The notes under the pieces are model-generated. The model was not told where the DNA came from and ran no database searches. It worked only from the letters and a program-made list of their open reading frames with translations. From Prionace glauca (taxonomy: Eukaryota > Chordata > Chondrichthyes > Carcharhiniformes > Carcharhinidae), in contig CM075729.1 of NCBI GenBank assembly GCA_037974335.1, positions 104,394,799 to 104,458,798 on the forward strand: a DNA stretch of 64,000 bases, in the 5' to 3' direction. The position numbers were made by a program, and so were the translations under genes. Every line of letters starts with the position of its first letter. Within the stretch, counting starts at the first letter, position 1. Below are positions 34,185 to 43,624 of the stretch, piece by piece.

Positions 34185-35408
34185 TCACTGCCTTGTGTGA
34201 ATGCGTTGGTGCTTACGGAAGGTTGATAAATCCGAGAATGATTTGCTGCACAAATTGCATATGAATGGTTTCTGCCCCGTGTGAATTCGTTGGTGTCTGC
34301 AGAGCTGAGATGAATCCGAGAACGATTTCTCACACGTCTTACATGTGAACGGTTTCTCCCCAGTGTGAATCCTTTCATGTTTACGGAGATCTGAATGTGA
34401 CAAGAATGATTTGTTACACACCTCACACATGAATGGTTTTTCCCCGGTGTGAATCCGTTGGTGTACTAGGAGACTTGAAGAGAATGAGAATAATTTGTCA
34501 CATACCTCACACCTGAATGGTTTCTCTCCTGTGTGAGTGCGTTGGTGTTTGCGGAGGTTCCCTGACTGCAAGAATGATTTGTCACACACCTCACACGTGA
34601 AGGTTTTCTCCCCTGTATGAATTTTTTCATGTTTGCGAAAAGTTGATAAATCCGAGAATGATTTGATGCACATCTTACACGTAAATGGTTTCTCCCCTGT
34701 GTGAATGCGTTGATGTCTGTGGAGCTGTGATGAATCTGAGAATGATTTGTTACACATCTCACACATGAACGGTTTTTCCCCGGTGTGAATTCGTTCGTGT
34801 TTACGGAGATCTGAAGATGATGAGAATGATTTGTTGCACACCTTGCATATGAATGGTTTCTCCCCAGTGTGAATGCGTTGGTGCATGAGGAGAGCTGACG
34901 AGGATGAGAATGATTTATCGCACACCTCACACCTGAATGGTTTTTCTCCTGTGTGAATTCGTTGGTGTCTGCTGAGGTTTGCTGACATCGAGAATGATTT
35001 CTTACACACCTCGCAGCTGAATGGTTTCTCCCCTGTGTGAATTTGTTGGTGTGTCTGATAAGCCCTCAATTGTGAGAATGATTTATCACATGTCTCGCAC
35101 GTAAATGGTCTCTCCCCTGTGTGAATGCGTTGATGTATACGGAAGTTCTGAAATCGCAAGAATGGTCTATCACACGCCTCACATGTGAATGGTTTTGCCC
35201 CTGTGTGAGTGTATTGGTGTCTACAGAAGGTTGTTAAATCAAGAAATGATTTGACACACATTTTGCACATGAACGGTTCCTTCATGTGAATGCATTGTTG
35301 TTTGCGGAGCTGTGATGAATCTAAGAATGTTTTGAAACATGCCTTACACTGAAATGTTTTCTCCCTGGTGTGAATTCTCTGAAGCCTCAGCAGCCTTGTG
35401 GACATCAT
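34185..35408 (-). CDS. C2H2 zinc-finger protein ZNF-C
   Basis: Predicted 407-residue nuclear DNA-binding protein with thirteen intact C2H2 fingers preceded by one degenerate finger (KQQCIH in place of KHQ-type zinc ligands) and a lost finger. Fingers 6-9 and 11-14 have matching helix types in the same order (SALLMH/SSLLVH, SDLRKH, SQLHRH/SQLCRH, STFRKH), so the array grew by a block duplication of about five fingers. The frame opens at a double Met (35,408). The family's usual start lies upstream at 35,453 but has TGA as its third codon (ATG GAA TGA), so the present start is a downstream one. The exon acceptor TGTTTTACAG lies at 35,567. The promoter is at 36,224-36,660. No KRAB or SCAN domain is visible. 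Confidence 0.85.
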   Translation of the reverse strand: MMSTRLLRLQRIHTREKTFQCKACFKTFLDSSQLRKQQCIHMKEPFMCKMCVKSFLDLTTFCRHQYTHTGAKPFTCEACDRPFLRFQNFRIHQRIHTGERPFTCETCDKSFSQLRAYQTHQQIHTGEKPFSCEVCKKSFSMSANLSRHQRIHTGEKPFRCEVCDKSFSSSSALLMHQRIHTGEKPFICKVCNKSFSSSSDLRKHERIHTGEKPFMCEMCNKSFSDSSQLHRHQRIHTGEKPFTCKMCIKSFSDLSTFRKHEKIHTGEKTFTCEVCDKSFLQSGNLRKHQRTHTGEKPFRCEVCDKLFSFSSSLLVHQRIHTGEKPFMCEVCNKSFLSHSDLRKHERIHTGEKPFTCKTCEKSFSDSSQLCRHQRIHTGQKPFICNLCSKSFSDLSTFRKHQRIHTRQ

Positions 35409-35566
35409 AAAATCTTTGTAATAAACTTCACACTTAAATTGTTTTCATTCCATATGGCTAACTGGATGTCTTCCCATAGTGTGCAGTTATTCCTTTGGTA
35501 ATGGTCAGGATTTATTTGCGATGTCAACCTGCTCTGTATTCTCTGGTGTAGTACGATGCAATCCTT
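35409..35566 (-). other. ZNF-C exon-2 leader
   Basis: From the acceptor at 35,567 to the coding start, homologous to the leaders of ZNF-B and ZNF-D (AAGGATTGCATCGTACTACA). It holds the ancestral start codon followed by a nonsense codon. Its inner 117 bp are repeated in intron 1. Confidence 0.75.
35416..35532 (+). repeat. 117-bp identical direct repeat, copy 1 (exon 2)
   Basis: Identical over 117 bases to 35,973-36,089, offset 557 bp. This copy occupies its ancestral place, as shown by ZNF-B and ZNF-D. Confidence 0.95.
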
Positions 35567-35972
35567 CTGTAAAACAGGAAAAAGAAATATGAATTTCTGC
35601 AACTCCTCCTCATTGGCTGAATGGACTGACACCTCAGTGAGAGATTGTTCCACAGAGTGTACCATTGAGATTCCCCGCAGTGAGGACAAAAAGAGGTCAG
35701 CTGGAGTGTAAAATGGGCTATTAATTCACTGTGGCTTGAGTTGTGCTGGTGAAGGCCATTTTTACTCTGAGTATGTGTTAATGTAAAAAAATGAGTAATG
35801 TTAATTAAATAGAAATTTCTCCCCTTGTATTCCCAAATTATTTAAAGGAAAGAAGATTGGGCAGGAAGTGCTAGAAGCTTACGAAAATTTGCTTCAGTGT
35901 AGCTGATTGAAGAGTTTTGGTTTATCCTGGGAAATTAAACACACTGCACTCACTCAGACTGCACATCCCAAA

Positions 35973-36089
35973 TTGTAATAAACTTCACACTTAAATTGTT
36001 TTCATTCCATATGGCTAACTGGATGTCTTCCCATAGTGTGCAGTTATTCCTTTGGTAATGGTCAGGATTTATTTGCGATGTCAACCTGC
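35973..36089 (+). repeat. 117-bp identical direct repeat, copy 2 (intron 1)
   Basis: Copy of exon-2 leader sequence placed in intron 1. In ZNF-B the same place (near 21,875-21,892) has about 17 different bases between CCCAAATT and ACTGGG, so the insertion replaced them. Confidence 0.95.
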
Positions 36090-36223
36090 ACTGGGTAAAA
36101 CTATCAAATCCAAACCCCGGCTTTTGGGAAACGCCGAGGCCTTCAGGTAAAATTTTTAAAGAAGGTATTAAAAGACATTTCAATAAGTTATGCCCCTTCC
36201 TCTCCCAGATAATTACACCTCAC

Positions 36224-36660
36224 CTTCTCATATTCAATAATGACCCATCAACAAAACTCAGCCTGTAAATCAGAAGGGAAATGCTTCCAATAAACACACT
36301 CAATATCCAACACACAGCTCCAATCAAACAGCTCAGCGCTCTGACTGACGGATCTGTCAGCCAATCGGAAGATAGGTTACTTTACAATCCTGCCCACAGC
36401 CGCCGGTTCAGTCTCTCTCGCGTCTGGTTCTGCGCAAACGCTGATCAATGTGTCCCCGGGTCTGCGCAGTGAGAAGCAGCAGTGAGCGGCAGCCCGCGGT
36501 GCCTGATGGGAGTTGTAGTTCTGCCGCGCGCAGCGGCGGTTGGCTCCCAGCGTTCGGGTGTTGGAATGTAAGGAAGCGCGAGCCCCGAGCGGCTGAACCG
36601 AATTGAAAAGCAGAGACTGACCCTTGGTCGGAACCAGAGCGATGGCGGTGGGAAGATTCA
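36224..36660 (-). promoter_or_regulatory. CpG-rich promoter and 5' exon of ZNF-C
   Basis: The segment 36,400-36,660 is dense in CpG, unlike the rest of the window. It includes ACTACAACTCCCATCA on the minus strand (36,504-36,520), which matches the ZNF143/STAF-type element, and a CCAAT box (CAGCCAATCGG, 36,357-36,367). The downstream first exon ends GAGAAG before a GTGAGG donor at 36,223. The ZNF-D copy lacks this donor. The exact start site cannot be read from sequence. Confidence 0.65.
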
Positions 36661-36719
36661 CCATTGCAGGAGATTCTCTGTGTGCAACTGAAGAGGAAAA
36701 ACTCACACAAGTCACAGCA

Positions 36720-36776
36720 GTCCCACTGACATTTGTTTCATTCATGGGACATGGGTGTCGCTGGCTGTAAAAAGTC
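36720..36776 (-). mobile_element. Tip of the older LINE family
   Basis: TTCATGGGACATGGGTGTCGC is the complement of the family's 3' end, interrupted by the Penelope end fragment. The LINE continues at 37,205. Confidence 0.6.
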
Positions 36777-37200
36777 TTGATGTGGGTATGCCGGCGTTGG
36801 ACTGAAGTAAACAGTAAAAAGTCTGACAACACCAGGTTTTAGTCCAACCGATTTATTTGATAGTAAACTCACAAGCTTTTGGGGTTAGTCCCTTCGTCAG
36901 GTGAATGGAGAGTTCTGGCCTCAGACAGAGCATATAAAGCACAGATAGTTTAGAGATTACTGATTAGAATGCGAATCCTTACACCTAACCTGCTGTTCAA
37001 GTCTGAAAGTGGCTGATAATGTGAGTGGAAGGAGCACTGATCACAGTTTAAAGAGATGTGTATTGTCTCCAGACAGTACAGTAAGTGAGGTTTTGCAAAC
37101 CCAGCAAATCACGGGGGTTACAGATAGTGCGACATGAACCCAAGATCCCTGTTGAGACTGTCCTCATGTCAACGGAACTTGGCTATCAGTCTCTGCTCAG
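36777..37200 (-). mobile_element. Penelope-like element 3' end fragment
   Basis: The outer end (GCCGGCGTTGGACTG) is followed by CAACACCAGG and the long end sequence also seen at 3,600-4,031. It is inserted between two parts of a minus-strand LINE, which reads CATGGGTGTCGCTGGCTG before and TTACTGCCCAAACCTAG after. Confidence 0.75.
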
Positions 37201-37204
37201 CGAC

Positions 37205-37800
37205 TGATGGGCAGTAAAAGCTGGCTGGCTAGCTTTTACTGCCCAAACCTAGTTGCCCTTGAGAAAGTGGTGGTGAGCTGCCTTTTTAAATGGCTGCAGT
37301 CCATGTGCTGTGGGTTGACTCACAATACTGTTCAGGAGGGAATTCCAGGATTTTGACTCAGCGACTGCGAAGGAATGGAGATATGTTTCCAAGTCATAAT
37401 GGTGAGTGGCTTGGAGGGGAACTTGCAGGTGGTGATGTTCCCATTTATTTGCTGCCCTTGTCCTTTTAGATGGAAGTGGTCGTGAGTTTGGAAGGTGCTG
37501 TCCAAGGATCTTTGGTGAATTGCTGCAGTGCATCTTGTAGATAGTACACACTGCTGCTACTGAACATCAGTGGTGGAGAGATTGAATTTTTGTAGATGTG
37601 GTGCCAATCAAGCAGGCTGCTTTGTCCTGACTGGTGTCTTGAAAGTTGTTGGAGTTGCACCCATTCAGGCAAGTGGGGAGTATTCCATCACACTCCTGAT
37701 TAATGCCTTGTAAATGGTGGATGGGGTCTAGGGAGTCAACACAGGAGACAACACTGAAGAGTTGCAGGAGGAGGATAGTGTGGTCTGCCATGTCAAAGGC
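37205..37800 (-). mobile_element. Older LINE family fragment (RT start and C-terminus)
   Basis: Minus-strand frames give an RT motif (SAAFDMADHTILLLQ near 37,780-37,830) and a C-terminal region (HSFAVAESKSWNSLLNSIVS near 37,350). The middle of the RT is deleted. Same family as 46,690-49,835. Confidence 0.7.
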
Positions 37801-37814
37801 TGCAGAGATGTTCG

Positions 37815-37990
37815 TAGCATCCCAACAGTGCAAAAGAAGCCATTTGGCCCATTACCGACTCTCTGGTAATAATCCTATCCAGGCGCTATCCCCATAACCC
37901 CATGCATTTACTTTGCTAATCCTCCGACACCTCTTTGGACCCTAAGGGGTAATTTAGCATAGCCATTCCACCTAACCCCATATTCCACCT
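37815..37990 (-). mobile_element. HE1-like SINE 3' part, type 1
   Basis: Reversed tail and lower body (CAGTGCAAAAGAAGCCATTTGG, with GGTAATTTAGCATAGCC). The head is missing because another SINE follows immediately. Confidence 0.65.
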
Positions 37991-37994
37991 AACA

Positions 37995-38275
37995 GTTTTA
38001 AAATGTATTTATTAGTGTCATAAATATGTTTACATTAACACTGCAATGAAATTACTGTGAAAATCCTGAGTTGCCACACTCTGGTGCCGGATACACTGAG
38101 GGAGAATTTATCATGGCTGCTGCACCTAAACAGCACATCTTTCAGACTGTGGGAGGAGACTGGAGCACCCAGAGAAAAGACACAGGGAGAATGTGCAGAT
38201 TCCACGGACAGTGGCCCAAGCTGGGATTTGAACCCAGGTCCCTAGTGCTGTGAGGCAGTAGTGCTGCCTCCAGGT
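37995..38275 (-). mobile_element. HE1-like SINE, type 2
   Basis: Near-complete reversed SINE. The tail (TTTATTAGTGTCATAA), body and tRNA-like head with AACCCAGGTCCC (B-box side) are in order. The tail differs from type 1. Confidence 0.8.
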
Positions 38276-38279
38276 TGCT

Positions 38280-38365
38280 TCTCTCCCTGCAGATGTTTCC
38301 TGACCTGGGAATTTCCAGCATTTTCTGAATCTCTATCAGATTTCCAACATTCACAGGATTTTGTC
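38280..38365 (+). repeat. Short fragment of a dispersed repeat
   Basis: TGCAGATGTTTCCTGACCTG with AATTTCCAGCATTTTCTG matches the repeat at 57,478-57,612. Confidence 0.55.
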
Positions 38366-38489
38366 CCAGTGGATTCCAAAATCTGTCAGTGTGCACTTTA
38401 GGGAAATGTAGACAATGGACTGATTTGATGAAGCTTTGAAAATAGCAACAGTTTGTCTTCATGGCTTCATGTGGACAAGTTATTTCAAT

Positions 38490-38620
38490 TGGAGAGGTTA
38501 AGGAGGACCAAAGGTAGTTATTTACAAGATGTGCAAGGCAGAACTACAGGTTCATCAATCATTAAGCAGGCACGAAGGGCCGAATTGCCGACTTCTGCAT
38601 CCAGTTTCTATGTTTCTATT
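38490..38620 (+). mobile_element. CR1-type LINE tip
   Basis: 3' UTR-like end with GGGCCGAATTGCCGACTTCT and a TTTCTATG tail. Confidence 0.6.
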
Positions 38621-38689
38621 AAAAGTAATAAGGCAGCTCAACAAGCACATTTTATAAAAACTGTCAAACAATAACACTGGGTTTAATTT

Positions 38690-38910
38690 TTGGAGCAATA
38701 TTGAAAAGCAGAGAAGTGATGTTGAAATTGTCTAGAACCTTGTGTAGACCACACTTGGAGAGCTGTGTACAGTTCAGATCAACATATTGAAAAAGAGCAG
38801 AAAGGAACTGGAGAAGGTCCAAAAAAATTGATGATCTTATTGAATGGCGGGGCAGGCTCGAGGGGCTGGATGGCCTACTCCTGCTCCTGTTTCTTATGTT
38901 TTGATGTATT
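38690..38910 (+). mobile_element. CR1-type LINE fragment with internal deletion
   Basis: A stretch corresponding to the RT C-terminal region (GACCACACTTGGAGAGCTGT) jumps to the 3' UTR (TTGAATGGCGGGGCAGGCTC), ending in a TTCTTATG tail. Confidence 0.7.
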
Positions 38911-39474
38911 TGATGAGAATCCAGATAAGTAGATGTTGGAGAAAGGAATAGAAGGATCTGTTGAGTTAAAATAGGGAGGGAGAAAACATGTGTAGTGTAA
39001 GTACTGGTAGAAAACAGGCCAAATGGTCTGCTCTGTGCTTTAGAAACTACAATCAAAACAAAAAATGCGAGAATTACTCAGGTCAGGCAATATCTGTGGA
39101 AATAAAGAGCTATTCCCATTTGAAGTCAAAGCACCCTTGGATGGTCAAACAAATTTTCCATTCTGCCCACAATTCCCACCACTCTGTGAGTCAAACTCTT
39201 AATCACTAAGTCAGAATCACTGCATGGCTCTCCAAGGATGAGCACAATCTCTTCACCCAAACTTTTCTCTGCCCCTTTGCCGCTACCTCCTGTTTCTCTC
39301 TCCCTTCTCTTCTGTCCATGTGCTGATCCCACCACTACACATCATCGCTGCCTTGGGTGCTGTGGGTTTTCCTCTTCTGATCTGTCAAACACATCCGAAG
39401 CTACACATCCCACACTGATGTTGAGAGTTTAAAAGCCTCCGAGAATGAAGAATGCTATTTTCATACTAGAAGGA
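38911..39474. other. Non-coding sequence, right part duplicated from the 29-kb region
   Basis: No gene is seen. The segment 39,170-39,474 is paralogous to 29,080-29,345 and forms the left flank of the CR1 insertion. Confidence 0.6.
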
Positions 39475-40349
39475 TCTGCAGAAGGATCTAGATAGGCTGG
39501 GCAAATGGGCCAGGAACTGGCAAATGGAATTTAATGTTGGCAAGTGCGAGGTGGTTCACTTTGGTAGGAATAATGGTAGGAAGGACTATTACTTACGTGG
39601 CGAAAAACTGCAGCAGGCAACGGTGCAGAGGGACCTCGGGGTCCTTGTGCATGATTCGCAAAAACCCAGCCTGCAGGTGCAGCAGGTGGTCAGGAAGGCT
39701 AATGGGATGCTGGCCTTCAAAGCGAGGGGGATTGAATATAAAAGTAGGGAGGTCTTGCTGCAGCTGTATAGGGCACTGGTGAGGCCGCAGCTGGAGTACT
39801 GTGTGCAGTTTTGGTCGCCGCACTTACGCAAGGATATTTTGGCCTTGGAGGGAGTGCAGAGGAGGTTTACTAGGCTGATGCCAGAGTTGAGGGGGTTGAG
39901 CTATGAGGAGAGGCTGAATAAAATAGGTTTGTACTCGCTAGAGTTTAGAAGAATGAGGGGAGATCACATTGAGACATATAAGATGATGAATGGGATGGAT
40001 AGGATAGAGGTGGAGAGACTCTTCCCGCTCAGAAAGGACAGTAGGACTAGGGGGCACAGCCTCAAGATAAAGGGGGGGCAGTTTAGAACGGAGTTGAGGA
40101 GGAACTTCTTCAATCAAAGGGTGGTGAATCTCTGGAATTCTCTGCCCATTGAAGTGGTGGAGGCTGCCTCGCTAAATATTTTTAAGATGCGGGTTGATGG
40201 GTTTTTGATAAGCGAGGGGATTAAGGGTTATGGGGAGAGGGCGGGAAAGTGGAACTGAGCCACGACAGATCAGCCATGATCTTATTGAATGGCGGGGCAG
40301 GCTCGAAGGGCTAGATGGCCTACTCCTGCTCCTATTTCTTATGTTCTTA
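39475..40349 (+). mobile_element. CR1-type LINE, 5'-truncated, little decayed
   Basis: An open frame from the RT end (WQMEFNVGKCEVVHFGRN near 39,515-39,570) to a natural stop at 40,258, followed by the 3' UTR and a TTCTTATG tail. Close to 46,820-48,707. The unoccupied site is preserved in the paralogous sequence at 29,341-29,344. Confidence 0.9.
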
Positions 40350-40641
40350 AATCTCTGTCAAACCAGGAGAACTGAGACAGCAACTGCAATAAATTAGGTT
40401 TTATTCAGCTGGGACAATGACAAGTTTAAATCACCACCTGCTCTGCTGCTCAAAGTCACCTCTGTGTTGTCAGACTTTTTACTCAGTTTCCCAAGCTTCA
40501 GGGATCTCCTGTTACTCCAGAAATATTTGGATTGGCTGAGAGACGTCAATCAGAGAGCCCACCCACTCTGCTCATTCCCTCCTTTTCCTCTTTCACAGCT
40601 GCTTCACTTCTTGTAGGGACTGAAAACCAAGTCAGGAGATG
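40350..40641 (+). promoter_or_regulatory. ZNF-D promoter and first exon
   Basis: Homologous to the ZNF-B 5' region in inverse. It shows a CCAAT-type ATTGGCTG near 40,532, a GACGTCA near 40,544, and an exon end GGAGATG before the GTGAGTGAAG donor at 40,642. No ATG in the exon opens a long frame, so the first exon is probably non-coding. Confidence 0.65.
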
Positions 40642-41630
40642 GTGAGTGAAGGAGCAGAATTTATAATAATTACATTGCATCATATCCACACTAATGTTCA
40701 GGCAGTCTGACTATCCTGTGGGGAATCAGGTGTGGAAATGCCCCTTATGCTGTGTGGGAAGATCCAGCTGAGAGACCTGTTTACTCGGTGCTTTGTGCTG
40801 AACTGTTTGATTGGAGCTCTGTGTTGGAAATTGAGTGTGTTTATTGGAAGCATTTCCCTTCTGATTTACAGGCTGAGTTTTGTTGGTGAGTCATCACTGA
40901 ATGTAGAAGATGAGGTATAATTATGTGGGAGGGGCAGGGACACGTTTATTGGAATGTCTTTTAATATCTTCTTTAAAGATTTACCTGAAAGTCTCGGCCT
41001 TTCCCAAAAGCCTGAACTTGCATTTGATAGCTTTGACCAGTGCTGTGTCTGATAGCTGAATTTGGGATGTGCAGTTTGAGTATGTGCAGTGTATCTAATT
41101 TCCCAGGATAAACCAGAATCTTTCAGTCAGTTACACTGAACCTATATTTTCCTCAGCTTCTGGCACTTCATATCCAGTCTTTTCTTCAAATAATTTTGGA
41201 AAATAAAGGGGGGGAATTTCAAAATCTCCATTCAATTAACATTCCTCCTGAGTGTTTTTATATAAAATCCATAATCAAAGAGTAAAACTGATTTTTGCCA
41301 GCATGACTTGAGCTCAAAGTGAATTGATAGTTCATTTTACACTCCACCTGACTGTCTTTTCCATTGCCCGCACTGTCTGGGTAGATGAGGTCAGTGTGGA
41401 GGAAAGAAAATAGCCACGTTGTTGCTCCTAGTCACTGTCGAATGTGCCTGTTGGAAATAGACGCTGGGTGACAATCAAGTGAGGAAAAAGAAAGGGCTTG
41501 TATCTTCTCCTCACACAGGGGAATAGCAGACTGGCACTCATTGGAATAGTCTCTAACTGAGGAGCCAGCCCCTTCAGCAAAGGACGAGAGGGAGTTGGAG
41601 GAAATCATGTTTTCTTTTTCTGTTTTACAG
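40642..41630 (+). other. ZNF-D intron 1
   Basis: Runs from the GTGAGT donor to TTTTCTGTTTTACAG. It holds about 190 bp (40,680-40,870) not present in the ZNF-B intron but partly shared with 7,965-8,110 and with the ZNF-C first exon. Confidence 0.7.
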
Positions 41631-42100
41631 AAGGATTGCACCGTACTATACCAGAGAATACCTCTGATAGACAGCACAGATAGATACTGACTATCGCCCA
41701 AGGAATAACTACACAACTGTGAGAAGATATCCTGTCCCTTCACAGCATTGCTCAGCACAGAAGGTTGGTCAGTGAAACCATCATCTGGAAGTCGGTCAGG
41801 TCATGGAGGCTTTGACATGTCATCAGATCTGAAACTGGTCAGTGGTGTGGAACCTCCCATCAGAACCAACCTTTCTGTAGTTTCAGCTGTGGGTGATCGA
41901 TCAGGGTGAGGCTGGGAAGAAGTATGAGTGGGTTCCAAGTGTGGGAAGGGCTTCAATCATTCATCGAGCCTCATAAACCACTGACTCATTCTTATAAGTG
42001 AGACCCTATTCAAGTGTGGGAGGAGGACTGCACAGACTCATAAAATCTGCTAACAAGCAAGGTGGACCTGTTGTCCCACTAGTAACAGAAGAGCAGCTAC
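41631..42100 (+). other. ZNF-D exon-2 leader
   Basis: Begins AAGGATTGCACCGTACTATA after the acceptor. It includes a relic finger near 41,930-41,980 (a KCGKGFNHSSSLINH-like text in broken frames) also present in ZNF-A, which suggests the coding region once began further upstream. Confidence 0.65.
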
Positions 42101-43624
42101 ATGGAACAGAAACAGTTTAATTTTGGGGTGTGCAGACAAGCCCCTAAACAATCACTGACATTCAAGAATCAAAATCACATTTACAATGGAGCAAAACCAT
42201 TCAAATGTGAGGTGTGTGACAAATCATTCTCGCAGTCATTGAGCCTCCGCAGACACAGACGGATTCACACAGCTGAGAAACCATTCAAGTGTGAGGTGTG
42301 TGAAAAATCATTTTTATGTTCATCAGCCCTTAGCGCACATGAACGCATTCACACAGGGGAGAAACCCTTCAGGTGTGAGGTTTGTGAGACAGCCTTTACC
42401 AACTCCTCCGATCTCTTGATTCACCAGAGAATCCACACAGGGGAGAAACCATTCACATGCGAGGTGTGTGACAAATCATTCTCGCGTTCATCGAGCCTCC
42501 ATGCGCACCAGCGCATACACACAGGAGAGAAACCATTCACGTGCCACGTTTGTGACAAATCATTCTCAGCCTCATCAACCCTCCGAGTACATGAACGTAT
42601 TCACACAGGGGAGAGCCCATTCACGTGTGAGGTTTGCAATAAATCATTCTCGCGGTCAACTGCCCTCCGCAAACACCAATATGTTCACGCAGGGGAGAAA
42701 CCATTCACCTGCAAGTTGTGCAACAAATCATTCTTGGCTTCATCAGCTCTCCGTGTACACCAACGTAATCATACTGGAGAGAAACCATTCACATGTGAAG
42801 TTTGCAATAAATCTTTCTCAGACTCAGCGATCCTCCGTGCACACAAACGCGTTCACACAGGGGAGAAACCATTTGTGTGTAAGATGTGTACCAAATCATT
42901 TTCGCGATTATCGAACCTCCTTGTACATAAACGCCTTCACACTGGGGAAAAGCCATTCACATGTGACGTGTGTGACAAGTCATTCTCCTGGTCATCAGCC
43001 CTCCGTGCACACCAACGCATTCACACAGGGGAGAAGCCATTCACGTGCAAGCTGTGTAATAAACCCTTCTCGGACTCATCATCCTTCCGTGCACACCAAC
43101 GCACTCACACAGGGGAGAAGCCATTCATGTGTGAGGTGTGTAACAAACCATTCTCATGGTCATCAGCCCTCCATGCACATCAACGCATTCACACGGGGGA
43201 GAAACCCTTCAGATGTGACATATGTGACACTGCGTTCACTTATTTCTCTGATCTCTTGACGCACCAGAGGATTCACACAGGTGAGAAACCCTTCACATGT
43301 GAGGTGTGCGACAAATCATTTTCACGGTCATCAAACCTCCGTGTACACCAACGCATTCACACTGGGGAGAGACCATTTACATGTGAACTATGTGCCAAAT
43401 CGTTCTCACAGTCATCAAAACTTTTACACCATCAGCGAATTCACACAGGGGAGAAGCCATTCACATGCACCATATGTGATAAATCATTCTCAGAGCCATC
43501 AAACCTCCACAGACACCGATATATTCACACAGGAGAGAAACCGTTCAAGTGTGAAGTGTGTGACAAATCATTCTCGCAATCATCTAAACTCCTGCTCCAT
43601 CAGAGGATTCACACAGGGAAATAA
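42101..43624 (+). CDS. C2H2 zinc-finger protein ZNF-D
   Basis: Predicted 507-residue nuclear DNA-binding protein and the best preserved finger gene in the window. It starts MEQKQF, goes through one degenerate finger (residues 7-34), then seventeen intact C2H2 fingers of 28 residues with HTGEKPF linkers up to the stop. Fingers 2-4 and 12-14 match in helix type and order (SALSAH/SALHAH, SDLLIH/SDLLTH, SRSS-type), indicating a past block duplication of about ten fingers. The stop lies in the linker after finger 17 (GGG AAA TAA where the linker normally reads GGG GAG AAA). Further finger text follows. The upstream exon, donor and acceptor are all intact. No KRAB, SCAN or BTB domain is visible. 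Targets cannot be read from sequence. Confidence 0.9.
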   Translation: MEQKQFNFGVCRQAPKQSLTFKNQNHIYNGAKPFKCEVCDKSFSQSLSLRRHRRIHTAEKPFKCEVCEKSFLCSSALSAHERIHTGEKPFRCEVCETAFTNSSDLLIHQRIHTGEKPFTCEVCDKSFSRSSSLHAHQRIHTGEKPFTCHVCDKSFSASSTLRVHERIHTGESPFTCEVCNKSFSRSTALRKHQYVHAGEKPFTCKLCNKSFLASSALRVHQRNHTGEKPFTCEVCNKSFSDSAILRAHKRVHTGEKPFVCKMCTKSFSRLSNLLVHKRLHTGEKPFTCDVCDKSFSWSSALRAHQRIHTGEKPFTCKLCNKPFSDSSSFRAHQRTHTGEKPFMCEVCNKPFSWSSALHAHQRIHTGEKPFRCDICDTAFTYFSDLLTHQRIHTGEKPFTCEVCDKSFSRSSNLRVHQRIHTGERPFTCELCAKSFSQSSKLLHHQRIHTGEKPFTCTICDKSFSEPSNLHRHRYIHTGEKPFKCEVCDKSFSQSSKLLLHQRIHTGK

